64,000 nt of DNA from Acestrorhynchus altus (taxonomy: Eukaryota; Chordata; Actinopteri; Characiformes; Acestrorhynchidae). Positions 1 through 10,885 of the stretch are shown here, piece after piece; position 1 is the stretch's first letter, and each line of letters starts with the position of its first letter. Made by a program: the position numbers and the translations under genes. The stretch is taken from the NCBI GenBank assembly GCA_034509495.1, contig CM067509.1:5110851-5174850 (forward strand), read 5' to 3'. The notes under the pieces were generated by a model. The model had not been told where the DNA came from and made no database searches. It saw nothing but the letters and a program-made list of their open reading frames with translations.

Positions 1-384
1 CAAATTGCCATGTGGCATGCAGTCCTCAGAAATCAGTGTTTAGTCAAGGAAGCTTGATCTATTTGTTTGTTTGCAACAACTTTATACATTCAATAGAGCT
101 TTCAAAGCTTTCTTCGTTTATGTCTTCACAAAAAAAAAACGAAGAAAACAACCGAGGGAAGGTCTACCTTGGGAATAATGCCATGTCAGCACTCATCAGC
201 GCTCAAGCCTTTCAGGAGTTTAAACCACCTAGAAGCTAAGAGATTCAAAGCTACTCTTCATGCTGAGGAAGACACTTTGATGATCATGAAGACAAGTGCT
301 GGAGCTAAACATTCCCAAAGGAATAGCACATATTGTAGCTTTATAAGCAAAGAAAAGCTCCGTCGATGTCTCTTAAGCCTTTAA
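1..384. other. Unique sequence, no gene recognised
   Basis: Small overlapping open frames (up to 75 codons) are present on the + strand, but they match no domain I know and overlap one another in different frames, which suggests chance. There is an adenine tract near 129-139. No repeat family is recognised. Confidence 0.4.
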
Positions 385-620
385 AATTGTTCTCTATAGC
401 GCCAAAAGGGGTTCCACTGTTGTAATGAGACGGTTAACCCCTCTTTAGCACTTTAGCAATCAATTTTTCATACAACCTTAATAAAGTTCTTCAGAGGTTC
501 TTTAGTAAAGGCGGCGGCACCGACTCAAAGGACTATTTGAATGCATATTCTTTGCTTTGTTAAGCAGTTCTTTATATATGTGAGAACTTTTGCACATGGT
601 TCTTTAAAGAGCTTTCATGC
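385..620. repeat. MITE-like 'GGTTCTTTA' dispersed repeat
   Basis: The segment opens with TTCTCTATAGCGCCAAAAGG and contains repeated GTTCTTTA/GTTCTTCA words (for example near 487, 499, 569 and 599). Fish genomes carry a short A/T-rich non-autonomous repeat built from AGAACCCTTT and its complement. The piece at 2996-3157 in this window carries the same words in the opposite orientation. Assignment is from pattern memory and the ends are approximate. Confidence 0.5.
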
Positions 621-689
621 CTTACATTTAATATTTTATTTTGTTTTATTATTTCTATACCAATTTTTCTGTTATATCAAATCAGTCAT

Positions 690-1090
690 TTTAACTCCTA
701 AAACCCAGCATCTTCACTTTTTGGGAGTTATATTTTATATTCTATAATATTCATAATGTTCTATAATGTTCATAACCGTACATAAAAAGCATCCCATCTA
801 GCCATGTTGGTGATAAAATATCAGTAAGTTATCCAGCTCGCAAAAAGGCAAAATTCACTGATTTCCATCTGAATTAAATCCCAGTTTAAATACCAAAGCA
901 GCTTCCAGTGCATGTTTACTGCAGACAGACTCTGACTGATCAGAGAGAGGGGGCGGGGCTTATGATTTCACCGAACCAGCTGTTAGGTTAGAGAGGAAAA
1001 TGAGGACTTCTTTTGCTCAGTGTTCAAACTTCAGAATAAAAGTCATGTGAACACTGACAAACACATCAAAAATATTAAAGGACATTCAGG
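690..1090. repeat. GC-box dispersed repeat, copy 1
   Basis: It begins with TTAACTCCTAAAACCCA and contains the words GAATTAAATCCCAGTTTAAA, CCAGTGCATGTTTACTG and CTCTGACTGATCAGAG followed by GAGAGGGGGCGGGGCT (about 931-960). The same words recur at 30,430-30,842 and 48,380-48,790, with partial copies at 29,484 and 37,889, so this is a dispersed family. CTCTGA-CTGA-TCAGAG can form a six-pair hairpin and GGGGCGGGG is a GC box. No coding capacity is seen, so it is probably non-autonomous. I do not know its formal family name. Confidence 0.75.
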
Positions 1091-2200
1091 TCTTTTGAGA
1101 TTAGCACAAAACCAAGTTATAGTTCTTTATATATGAAGGTAAAATTCTTTAAAAATTTCTTTTAGAGTCTTCACTTTTCAGCACTATCTTAGCTGTCTTT
1201 AAGATGCTTTAGAATCTTCTTTCTGTGCCAGATGTTGAACATTCCTCTGGTTATTTGCATGGTTAAACAGAACAAACTCCCTTTTGGGCATTGTGAGGAA
1301 GCCAGTGAAGCTTGTGGGTGATACTCAGGTGCTAGACTAAAAGCTACCCCCATAAGACCCTTGGGCATTTTCCCACCAACACATTTAAATCCAGTTTTAT
1401 CAATTTCTAATCCACCATCACACTTGAGGCAATCCATTGGGTAAGTGTGAAAACAGTAATCTCATACAGACCAAAACAACTGCACCCAAAGGAACGTGTT
1501 TGGTTGTAGTGAGAACATGCTCCAACCTCAATCTAAGGCTGATTCGTTGTTTGATGGTGCATACAGGTGGCGATCCTACGGACTAGAGGAACAAGGTCTT
1601 ACTAAGCCATTCCTGCTCCTTAGAGTCGTGGCCGCAACTTATTTTTAATGTAGGCGGGATGTGACCTCAGTGCATTGAAAGAACAGGGTGGTTAAAAGGC
1701 CCGTTTAACATCTGAGCATTTTTCACCCCAACCAAAGTCACACACTTATTATTTCTACATCAAGCAGCAACTTAGATACTGAATAAATGCACTCCACCGC
1801 ATTTTTGTAGTATATAATGTAGTGCTAAGTAAATCTCTGATTTCCCTTCTACTACTTTAGGCAGTCCAGCATCTACAGTTTCTCCAGTATCTGCCCAGTA
1901 AACCCCCCTCCTCCCCCAACCCACCGCCCTCCCTGCCTTCCCCGCTGTTATCATTGGAGCCGGCCAGCCGTGTTTTTGTGAAGCGAGAGAATCAGGAGGA
2001 ATATTTGGCGGCGTTTCACTCCAAACAGACCGGGCCTGGGCGCATGTAATTGATGCTGGGCAAACAACATGGAGAAAAGAGAGAAAGAGCGAGAGAACGA
2101 GAGAACAGCAGAAAAGGGAGGAGAGGAGGTTAGCTCCCAGATGGTAGAATAGCCTTTCATGATTTCCCTTTCTTTTATTTTCTAAGGCCTTTTTGTCACG
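1091..2200. other. Unique sequence with a GC-rich block
   Basis: No repeat family or exon is recognised. The part from about 1,890 to 2,070 is GC-rich, with a C/T-rich tract followed by high-complexity sequence. A 174-codon minus-strand frame crosses it (1,772-2,296), but it runs through CA-repeat-encoded threonine/histidine and low-complexity serine/leucine and is not believable as a protein. Confidence 0.4.
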
Positions 2201-2215
2201 GCAGATAATGGCCAG

Positions 2216-2245
2216 AGTGTGTGTGTGTCTGTGTGTGTGTGTGTG
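2216..2245. repeat. (TG)n microsatellite
   Basis: TG dinucleotides interrupted once by TC near 2,229. Confidence 0.9.
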
Positions 2246-2995
2246 GGGAGAGATACGTTGGCAAAAACTGGCCTCAAGGCCATGGCCTGACCTCAAAGCT
2301 TCGACTGATTCCTCCAGATGTTTGGTGTCAGAGGAGGTGCACGCTGGGTTTGACAGGCTGCAGCCACTGTTTGTTTTGAGGACCCTTCAAAGCGTTCTTC
2401 TTTATGGAGTGTGATGGACAGCGTGTGCTGTCATGGTGACTGTGGGCTTCTGAGCAGCTTGAAGGAGTTTAGGGGGAAGATAGGATCAGCCTTGAAGGAG
2501 AGACTGCACTCACTCAGGTACACTTTATATTAATCTCTGGACATCTATGGGATGGACAGCTTTGGATACCGGAACACCTTTGAGCCAGACCTGCACCCAC
2601 CTTCCAAACACAAACAAACAAACAAAAATAACACGCAACACAAACAAGATCTAGACAATCATACATGAAACACTGCAGACGAACATGGAGACGTGGAGAT
2701 GGACATACGGGACATGTGGGTGTGTCCACGCATCCGCCCACACCCCTAGCATCACTCAGCCCTGCGATTCCCTCAACCTCAGACCACCACTGGGACGTTC
2801 CTCCACAAGCACCATGCCCTCCCCATCCAAAACCCACAGGGCGATGTAGGATCCACCTGGTTTGCAGACCACCTCCCAGCACTGTAGGGAAGTGGTGCTT
2901 TGCACATGCGTGTCAGTTCTGAAGGGTGAACTGTTCAGACCAAGGTCAGATATGGTGAGAAAATCAGAATTGGGCTCCTTTTCCTGCTGTGTGAA
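2246..2995. other. Unique sequence, no gene recognised
   Basis: Overlapping open frames occur on both strands (2,514-2,882 minus, 2,665-2,922 plus), with no recognisable domain and no supporting splice context. A short CAAA/ACAA-rich patch lies near 2,608-2,650. Nothing else is seen. Confidence 0.4.
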
Positions 2996-3157
2996 TGTAG
3001 CTATAGAACCCTTTTCTTCATAGAACCCCCTACAGTACTCTTCCCTTCAATATGGAAAACCCTTTCATGATGCATAGAACCCTTTATGATCGTTTGGGTG
3101 TTCACAATTCTATTTACATCAATTTTCTTTACTAAAGAACCCACGAAGAACCATAAT
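2996..3157. repeat. MITE-like 'AGAACCCTTT' dispersed repeat
   Basis: AGAACCC/AGAACC occurs at least five times in about 150 bp (3,005, 3,022, 3,067, 3,137, 3,147), with TTTACTAAAGAACCCACGAA near the end. It is related to the inverted-orientation words at 385-620. It looks like a non-autonomous teleost repeat; the ends are approximate. Confidence 0.5.
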
Positions 3158-4010
3158 TAAGGGTGGGTGCAGAATGTACTACTTACTATTCACTGCATAT
3201 TAATACATATTTGCATATAGGCACATAACTCGTCTCCAGTCGTTATCAGTATTGAGGAGTTAAGAAGTTAGAAATGGTAGACCTACAACACACCGTGTGG
3301 TGTCCAGCGTGGGAAGTAAGACGCCAGCATACAAACTCATTCCTTCGACATCTAAAGCTCTCATCACTTTAAAAGAGGATTCTTTGAGTGAAAGAAACGA
3401 GGAACACCGACAGTAAAAACTAACATTTTTCAAACTCATGTTCTCACTGATAGCTTTGTGTTTCTGTAAGGACAGATTTATGTGCCTCTCGCTTTGCTGA
3501 AGTTCAGCCTTGTAGGATTTCTCGGAGAACAATTTATGCAGTCCAGAGCTGCCTCGGCATATTTACTGCACGTCTAACAAGTGAAACATGAGGTTATTTC
3601 CCAAAATGCTAGACGTGCCATTTAAGCTACAGTCAGTCCTGCTGATACTTGGCAAGTCTCACGATGGTGTCCCGGCTGACCAAGTATCACAACTGAAATG
3701 GACCGTGTTGTGTGTTGTTTACTACTTTGTCACTGGACATATGACTGATCCAAATAGGATTTTAACAGCCGTCATCTTAGACTCAGTGTAACTTGGTTAG
3801 AAATGATATCCAGACTAATTGTGTAGTTTCACAGCTAAAGCTCAGTAGATGTAGTAGAGAAACCCACAGAACCACGTTCCCATCTAACCCATCAAACGAA
3901 ATAGCTGCCTTAAATCCTTAAATGTGGATGGTTCTGCGAGAGACCAAAACGTGTCCTGTATGTGGACGTATATGTGGTTGGTTGTGTAAATGTCAGCTGT
4001 GTAAATATAC
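3158..4010. other. Unique sequence, no gene recognised
   Basis: High-complexity, A/T-leaning sequence. The open frames at 3,260-3,532 (minus) and 3,588-3,791 (plus) show no known motif. No repeat was recognised. Confidence 0.35.
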
Positions 4011-4021
4011 ATATTGAAGCT

Positions 4022-4076
4022 ACATCTCAATCTAAACCTAAACTAAACCTAACGTTGAACTAACCTTGACCTTAAG
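4022..4076. repeat. Degenerate 'TAAACCTAA' (telomere-like) array
   Basis: CTAAACCTAA-type words repeat for about 55 bp. The family is also seen at 26,960-27,120 (complementary orientation) and 39,305-39,395. Units vary too much for a true (TTAGGG)n telomere tract. Confidence 0.5.
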
Positions 4077-4550
4077 AAAATGTGGCATTTTTTTTTTTGC
4101 AGGTGCATAAGCTTTTGCTTATTAACAATTGGAACTCTAGACTGATTTTATGGGAATTTTAATAGTTTGATGGACTTTTTTTTCCAAAAATAGAAAAATA
4201 TTAATAGGAGACACCAGATATTGTGTTTTTCAGGAGATCTTGGGCCACTATGTCTTCATTTCAGATGTAAAAAAGAACATCCAGAGTGTTTGTAATGATT
4301 GGACTGACAGATGTTTATAATGCGTTCTTCTTAATAGTGGTCCAAATAAAAAAAGAACGAAAACCCTGAATATCCTTTATTTTTGTTTTTTTTTTTTATT
4401 TGAAGACGGAACAAAGACAAAAAGCAAACAGACCCTCCATTCTAATTTTCCTCTGTTACATCCTAACTAGCTTATAGAGCTGCAGTGGGATCTCGATATA
4501 CCTACATCTACCATATCAGCAGAAAAAAGGACATCTGTTAGATGCTGTAC

Positions 4551-4572
4551 TTTTTTTTTTTTTTTTTTTTTT
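4551..4572. repeat. Poly(T) tract
   Basis: An uninterrupted run of 22 T. It could be the tail of a minus-strand retroposon, but no body is recognisable to its right. Confidence 0.9.
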
Positions 4573-4739
4573 CTTGTACCAGCGGTGGAACCGTTTTTGA
4601 TTATCTACAGAAGGATTTGGAAAAGATGTTCAATATTGAACCAATAAAACCCTTTACCAAGTCAATCATTTCAGCACCGAAAGTGTAAGACTGAAGAAAT
4701 GTCTTTAAATCATTTCTTAAATGTAATTAATAGAAATGC

Positions 4740-4990
4740 AATTTTCCAAATAGCTCTCTGAGGCCTTCAATGCTGATGAGTTTGGAGAGGGATCTTGTTC
4801 TGCACTTGGGCTGAATTTGCCAGGATGGCCTGCTCTGACAGTGTTGGCAGTTGTTTGACTTATAAATTAATTTCTGGATGGTGGAACGGCTGATTTCTAA
4901 TTATCCTGAGATCTTTTTTTAATCCCTTCCATCATCTGCATCTACACCCTTGTTTCTGAAGACCTCTGAGATCTTTGGATCTTAATTATA
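4740..4990 (-). pseudogene. Possible Tc1-like transposase N-terminal relic
   Basis: Phrases such as GGAACGGCTGATTTCTAAT and GATCTTTTTTTAATCCC, followed by a segment about AGACCTCTGAGATCTTTGG, resemble the antisense of the helix-turn-helix region of fish Tc1-like transposases. No intact frame survives and the catalytic part is absent. Similarity is by eye only, so this is a weak call; it could be unique DNA. Confidence 0.35.
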
Positions 4991-5599
4991 TTAAAATAAA
5001 CATTTTTGTGTTGTGTACTACTTTCTTCACCTGAGTATAATAATCCATTGAAATACTGGCCCAATGGTGAAGAGCACACAAAATGAAACCCACACACAAA
5101 AACACACAATCCCTGTGTGGCCCATTTCTGAACCATCATTATTTGTCTGCCCAATTTTTCCCAAGTCAAAAGCGAAAAGGTGCCCAGCAGCTATTAATTA
5201 TGCCTCTCTCCGTTCCATTTAGGCCTTCATTGTCTAAATCGTTCTGATTTCTTAACACCTTCATTAATCCAAAGATGTGAATATTGCAGTTGCATGGAAT
5301 TGCGATTGTCACACTTCCAGAATGCGACGCTTCCTGACCCGGCTGGCCCGTGTCATCGTGATTCGTGTTAACCTTCATGAGAATGGAAATCTGTCATCAG
5401 CACTAACATAATCAAACGAGAGTCTTCCTTTTATTATGATAAGTAATTGAATAATTACTTTTTCCCATTCTTACTTTCAGCCAATTGACCCCCATTAACA
5501 TTGACTCTGGAGACAGAGTCGCCTCTATCTGCCTGACAATGGGCCGTACTAATCCCACAATTACAACAATGTTAAGCATGTGGATGCTCGTAACTGCGA

Positions 5600-5602
<3 letters not shown>
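4991..5602. other. Unique sequence, no gene recognised
   Basis: Short frames without motifs. No repeat family is recognised before the (CA)n array. Confidence 0.35.

Positions 5603-5639
<37 letters not shown>
5603..5639. repeat. (CA)n microsatellite
   Basis: Perfect CA dinucleotides, about 18 units. The threonine/histidine-rich open frames that cross it are repeat artefacts. Confidence 0.95.
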
Positions 5640-5641
<2 letters not shown>

Positions 5642-7470
5642 ATTCTGCCGATGACAAAGTCGACAGCCTTTTAGTCTCTGACATTTACGTGAAATCCGCC
5701 AGGCAACCATATTTTAATATTCATAAGAATACGTACACGCACGCCTCCGAAACAAAAGACGCTTAAAAAGGTGTGGGCGGTGTAGAAACGGGTTCATTTG
5801 CATAACACTCTTTCTGTCTCATGATTTATCTCTCCCCCTCTGAAATTCACACACCAACCCTCGGGCTTGTTTTCATACCTTGTCAGTACAGAATATGAGA
5901 TGTCCCATATGTATTTTCTACTCTCTCTACAGTGGCCTAAAGTTCGCCCTCATCCTCTGCTCAAAAGTTCCGGGAATAATTAAGATAGTAAAGATGATCT
6001 AAATTCCAAAAAAAAATAAAGATTAAGATTTATTTATTTAATTTTATTTTTAAACATTCTATGCCAGATTATAAAATCTCAAAACAGCCAGAAGCAAAAA
6101 GGCACAGAAGGCTGCTGGTTCTGTGAGGGACAGTCGTTACGATGTATAAGAAGGTGGCCTATAAGGGCTTCTTGAGGTGGTGGTTCTGTAAACTGTGGGT
6201 TCTAATGCATGCTTGGGATTATGATCAAGAATTTGTGATAATCCTAGATTATTGAAGTATGTCTTCATTCGAGATGTAAATATTAGTCATTTTGATTTTT
6301 GTATGAATTTGACTGTTAAGTATTTAGAGCTGAAAATGACATTTTGATGTGCTATAATAGATTGACGAGGATATGTAAATGTACTTGACATAATATTAAA
6401 TATTAAATACATTTAAAAATTAAATTCCACTTTATTATTGTTTATGTATGTATGTACCAGTGTTTACCCTTCTCAGCACTTTTATTCTGAAATTTAAACA
6501 CTATGTGAGCATAGTATATGAACAGCCCCTCCCTTCTCGTTTTGCTATGTAACCCAATATCTGGGATTTTATCCAGTTTGAAGTGGATTTTAGACATTGT
6601 TCTGTGCACAAGCCCAAGTTAACAGTTGGACGGTTATTCTTTTTCACAAAGTTCTTCACCCCTTTCTCTCAAAACATCTTTACGAGCAGTCAGAAACTAT
6701 TCCCCATCCTGTCGACTGCCGATTCTTAATTGTGTTAAGAAAGGAGGCCATGGCTGCTGACTGTTAACAAGGTCTAAGAACTTCAGTTGTTGTAGTTGAT
6801 CAGGGCCCATTTTCTCTCATTTTCCAACAACACTAGGACCTTTTAGTCCTAAAAATGTACAAAAACAAGCTTTCCACTCACACCCCCAGACCTGCTTTTC
6901 ATTCTTAAGGGGAAAGGGTTAAGCTCCATCTCAATTAGTATTGGAGAGGCTGAGAGAATGGAGATGAGTGGAGGCAGTGCTTGTGTGAGAGATATCTTTA
7001 TTCATGCAGGGTTTGCTGGTGATTGGCATGGCCTCCAGACACGCTTTTCCCTCAGCTCGGGAAGTCAGCCAGATGTTATTGATATTCACAAATGTCTGAA
7101 ATTTGCATTTGAACGCTTTGCCTAACCAGGCACCCCCCGCAAAAATAACACAAAATCAACCTGTGGCATACAGTTCAGGCGGGAGGCGGAGAAAGGCCGT
7201 CTGCTGCTCAATGTTCGCAGGAAGCTTGTCTTGTTTGTCTGCGATTCCGTGACTTATGTTGAGCGTGAGTTTTGATCCTTCATTTTGGGGGTGTGTGTGT
7301 TTTTTGCCTTTCGCATGCATCGGTTTTATGCACACATGCAGTTCACAATACCTTGTTCTGTGTGTCCAAGGACTTGTCTATAAATGTATAAATGTTGGTG
7401 GACAAAATAATGGAAATGGTCTTTGATTTTAAAGTAATGGCAGCTGACATTAGTGAGTTTGAGTATTTGT
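5640..7470. other. Unique sequence, some of it conserved-looking
   Basis: No repeat family or exon is recognised. The stretch from about 6,880 to 7,260 is high-complexity and nearly repeat-free. An A-rich patch lies at about 6,009-6,017. Confidence 0.35.
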
Positions 7471-7479
7471 TATTCAGAT

Positions 7480-7580
7480 AACTGCCAGTAGTGCTAGTTA
7501 TGGTATCCAAGGCTGTTATTCTGGTGTTGCTTAGTGGGTATAGGTGGTTGCTATGGTCTTGTAAGGGGTTTCGAAGTCTT
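7480..7580. repeat. Degenerate 'GGTTGCTATGG' minisatellite piece
   Basis: Contains GGTGGTTGCTATGGTCTTG and looser copies (GGTATCCAAGG, GTGTTGCTTAG). The same words are at 53,880-54,120, and the reverse complement is at 12,500-12,745. This is a known style of teleost degenerate minisatellite. Confidence 0.5.
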
Positions 7581-8540
7581 TTGGTTCAATCCAATGCTGT
7601 GTTAGTGCAGAAGCGATCCAGTGTCAGGAAAATGCTTTCTGCGTATCCTATGGAGCCACCATGCTAACGTCGCTGATGGTGTGTGGTTAAGATTGAAATC
7701 TGGATTCCAAATTTGGTGATTTTGCAAACAAAATTTGATTATCGTTGTCTTTAGAGGGATGGTTTGACCTATTAGACTCACGTAAGCCCACACTTCAGTT
7801 CTAACTTCATAAGCCCTAAAATAGATCCCTGTGGTACTCATACGATATGATTAAACAAACAACTGCCAAATAATCCAGCGTCTGAAAAGAGAATGTTAAA
7901 CCTACGGTTCTAGGGATTAACACATTTCCACTGGTAACCATTCATTCATTTGAATTCAGAACCAGTATGAATGAGGGTTTGATGATTTTAGGCACTGCAT
8001 TAATAGAATTTGCCCCACAAACGCAGTTGAGTTTTGTATCCTCCGATGAAATGAATTGGGCCCAGGCTCATATGCATTTTGTTGTTGTCCCTGTTGATCG
8101 TATTGAAATTTTGTCCAAAAATAAGAGTCCCCAGGGGGAAGGAAATGCTTTTAAAACCCTTGGCCTAGTTAATGTTATTTTAATTAAGACTACAGAACTG
8201 TGGATTGAGAACAGATCCCATTTTGTGACCGTGCTGCCGTGGAAACCAAGGTTGTTCAGAAATGTACGCTCACACTAACAACTCATAACTCATTATAATG
8301 CAGGCGAGGGACCCCCTTAGTCACATAAGAGCACCGTTATTTCCTTTTCCTTTTTTTTTTTTCTTCTTCATCCAAACAAGCCAGACTCACACACTCAGGC
8401 TGTGGCTTGTGGTGCAGACCCTGAAGGGTGGTGAGTGGCGTTGTTAGTAATACACCAAATCAGGATTCAACTTAATGGTCATGACAGGATAAAACCCATC
8501 GAGCCCCCTAAGACAGGAAGTGGGGGTAATCTGAGCCCCC
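7581..8540. other. Unique sequence, no gene recognised
   Basis: The 103-codon plus-strand frame at 7,967-8,278 shows no recognisable domain and no splice context. A T-rich tract lies near 8,349-8,360. No repeat family is recognised. Confidence 0.35.
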
Positions 8541-8542
8541 AG

Positions 8543-8620
8543 CCAATCAGTGGCCAATCATGCAAATTGAAGATGAGCTGATTGGAGGCAGTGGTTGCGT
8601 TCCGAGTCAAGAGCTTTATA
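8543..8620. promoter_or_regulatory. Cluster of CCAAT, octamer-like and TATA-like motifs
   Basis: CCAAT occurs at 8,543 and 8,554, ATGCAAAT at about 8,560-8,567, an inverted CCAAT (ATTGG) at 8,581 and TTTATAGG at about 8,615. This order and spacing, with CCAAT boxes some 60-75 bp upstream of a TATA-like word, resembles a small RNA polymerase II promoter. No plausible transcript or gene was found downstream, so the function is inference only. Confidence 0.3.
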
Positions 8621-8648
8621 GGAGGTTTGTAGTCTTTGGCTGATCAAA

Positions 8649-8665
8649 GGCTTCTTGATGAAGCC
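8649..8665. other. Short hairpin
   Basis: GGCTTC and GAAGCC are separated by five bases, so a six-pair stem is possible. It lies about 30 bp beyond the TATA-like word. Significance unknown. Confidence 0.4.
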
Positions 8666-9041
8666 ATAACTCTCGAAAGAGCATTGGAATAATCCTGATG
8701 TCCAGGTGCTTCACAGGACAGGCTCTCGGAGTGAGAACGCTCTTTAATATCCTGCTGCTAGTGATTATCGCAGGGGTTGGAAGCCTTTCTCTCCAACAGT
8801 AGTTTAAAGGATTAATCCTGAAATTAAAAATTTAACCTCTGTAGTATTTTCTGCATCAGCAGCTTATGGGTGATTAGCTTGGAGAATAATTTTGACACAT
8901 TTCTCTGTTCTTACGTATTGACTCAATATATAGTGCATTTATAATAGAATTAATGTGCAATCAAAACAATGCCTTGTAAAAAAGTAATTGTTTTGAGAAA
9001 TAAAATAAAAAAAAATTAAATAAAACATACAAATTAGTATT

Positions 9042-9110
9042 TATTGTTAAGATGATTAAAACAGAATTATGCAATCATTATTATTTCTTGCTCCCCTTTG
9101 ACCCTGTCAT
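9042..9110 (+). repeat. Dispersed repeat 'AAGATGATTAAA', copy 1
   Basis: AAGATGATTAAA-A-CAGAATTATGCAA followed by TTGCTCCCCTTT parallels 10,789-10,885 (AAGATGATTAAAGCAGCATT, then TTTGCTCCTGGGCTCCCTCT). The two are diverged copies of one short fish repeat. Confidence 0.6.
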
Positions 9111-9180
9111 CTAATCCTGGCTCCACTTATCATAAGGCGGTCTGGCTTCTGAAGCTCATGCAGAAGGAACCAAAATTATC

Positions 9181-9510
9181 GTAAAGGGATTGAGTGGTTC
9201 AGCAGTCAAACGCACCAGCATTATGAGCCGAGGATTGGAGATTCGAATCCCGGCTCACGCTGCCCGCCTTCAGCAGCCAATTTTCAGAGCAAAATTGTCT
9301 GTGCTCACTCTGGTGGGTAGATGGCGCTCTCTTCCCTCATGACACCCAGTGCAATGCTGGTCAGCATAGGTGTCTGTTAGCCGCTGTATCAGAGCTGGCA
9401 AACCCAGTGATTTCCTTTGAGTTCGCTACCCAGCAATCATGCAATGGTAGCAGGTCAAAAAGAGGCCAGCGCTTCAGATGCATGAAATTTCTTTTAAGTC
9501 TCTGAAAAGA
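9181..9510 (+). repeat. tRNA-derived SINE
   Basis: A pol III B-box-like word, GATTCGAATCC, lies at 9,240-9,250. About 50 bp upstream is the tRNA-like head with TGAGTGGTTCAGCAGTC as a degenerate A box. The body contains GGTGGGTAGATGGCGCTCTC and the segment ending ..GGTCAAAAAGAGGCC, which match a SINE body I know from ostariophysan fishes. The copy is diverged and has no clear A-rich tail or target-site duplication. No tRNA function is expected, since the cloverleaf does not close. Confidence 0.75.
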
Positions 9511-9716
9511 TGAGTAGGATGGTCTTCTGGTCTGTGATGTCTCATGGTGTAGATCAAGCAAACCGAGCAGAGTTCACAAGCGCATCTCACATAGTTACTT
9601 TCGGTCACTTGCTTGAGTTCAGTTCATTTTAGTCCCGTCCAACGCAGCAAAAATGTCCTGATGAAAGCCTCCAGCAGAGCATCTCCGTCCCCTAAAAAAC
9701 ATAAACACCGTCCGAC

Positions 9717-10235
9717 AAAAGGATGATAAACTCGCTTTTAAATCTCATATCAGTAAATTGGTTAGCAGACATGGACAGAAGCTGGATTATCTGAAACAGA
9801 AATAAACCCCGTTTCCTCCTGTGCTGGAAAACAAATTGTCGAGGCAGCTTTACTGTCTGTTTGACTATTGTGATGCAATTTACAAATATGCATCTGCCAT
9901 TTCCCTCAAACCTCTGGACTCAGCCCATCACGCCACACTGAGGTTCATTACTGTAGGACCTTACAGCACTCATCACTGCAGACTGCATGAAAACGTTGGC
10001 TGGACCTCTCCAGCAGCATGATGGGAAAGTCAGTCTCCGGCCATATGCAAGCATATATCACTTCAATGATGTCCATAAATAAGGGTAATTATCAGACTCA
10101 CTCCAGTGGTTGGATCAACTGCCACTTACTGAGAGTTTTTGCTGAACAGGGAAAACGACACACCGGCGAGCTCCAGACCCCTGCAGGAAACACTGAAGCT
10201 CAGCTGACTGCGGTCACTCAAACAAACAATTAAGG
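9717..10235 (+). pseudogene. Non-LTR retrotransposon (LINE) reverse transcriptase C-terminal relic
   Basis: The frame from about 9,727 reads DKLAFKSHISKLV up to a stop near 9,805, then continues from 9,821 with CLFDYCDAIYKYAS and LRFITVGPYSTHHCRLHE followed by NVGWTS. These parallel the post-catalytic region of fish LINE reverse transcriptases ('F..HI..LV', 'LDYGD.LY', 'ALRFIT...THHC.LY..VGW'). The stop, the frame changes around 10,020 and the absence of endonuclease and catalytic YADD-type regions show a 5'-truncated dead copy. LINE identity is good; the exact clade is uncertain. Confidence 0.75.
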
Positions 10236-10244
10236 GTCATTTCT

Positions 10245-10290
10245 GACCACCATCATCACCACCACCACCACCATCACCACCACCTCTGTA
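10245..10290. repeat. (CCA)n/(TCA) trinucleotide repeat
   Basis: ACC/ATC triplets for about 45 bp, directly after the LINE relic. Confidence 0.9.
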
Positions 10291-10788
10291 ACTGTTTAAC
10301 AAAGGAAAAAAAGATAATAAAAGTAAATCAGTTCATCATTATATTTATTATTTTAATTGCAGGTATTATATTTATTCACATTGTTAATATTGTTTTATTT
10401 TAGTTCTTTTGGGGTCATTTTAGTTTAATTTTAATCATTTTGTTTGGTTGTTTATAAAGCTTATTTAGACCAAGTAAAATTTAATTTCTCAATTATTTTT
10501 GGCTTTTTAAATCCAAATAAAATTTTTTTTTATATCTTTGATGAATTTTAATTTATCTGTTTCTATTTGCCTCTGCAGCTTTTACTTTAAGTTAATATTT
10601 TTTTTTTCCATCCATGTTTATTTTAAATGCTCGGCTGCATTGTAATTGAGGATCACCCTTGATGAACTTACAGATGAAAATAAGGGTTGATTGACTGATT
10701 AATACGATTGCCGGAAGGCCTGAACCGTCACAGGGGGAAAAAAAAGATTAAATTAAGATAAATAAAAGATAAAATTATTTCTGAATTC
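10291..10788. other. A/T-rich sequence, no gene recognised
   Basis: Strongly A/T-rich with T-runs; no motif or repeat family is recognised. Confidence 0.4.
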
Positions 10789-10885
10789 ATTAAAGATGAT
10801 TAAAGCAGCATTACGCAAGAATTATCATTTGCTCCTGGGCTCCCTCTACAGTCAGGAAGTGGAGTTTATGTTTTAACACCCCTAA
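10789..10885 (+). repeat. Dispersed repeat 'AAGATGATTAAA', copy 2
   Basis: Diverged copy of the segment at 9,042-9,110. It keeps TTTGCTCCTGGGCTCCCTCT and GTCAGGAAGTGGAG, and is longer and better preserved than copy 1. Confidence 0.6.

Noticed and set aside
1772..2296. 174-codon minus-strand open frame
   Set aside because: It runs through repeat-encoded threonine/histidine and low-complexity serine/leucine, and is overlapped by another minus frame. No domain or splice context.
9181..9255. Functional tRNA gene
   Set aside because: A- and B-box-like words are present but the acceptor and anticodon stems do not pair, and a SINE body follows.
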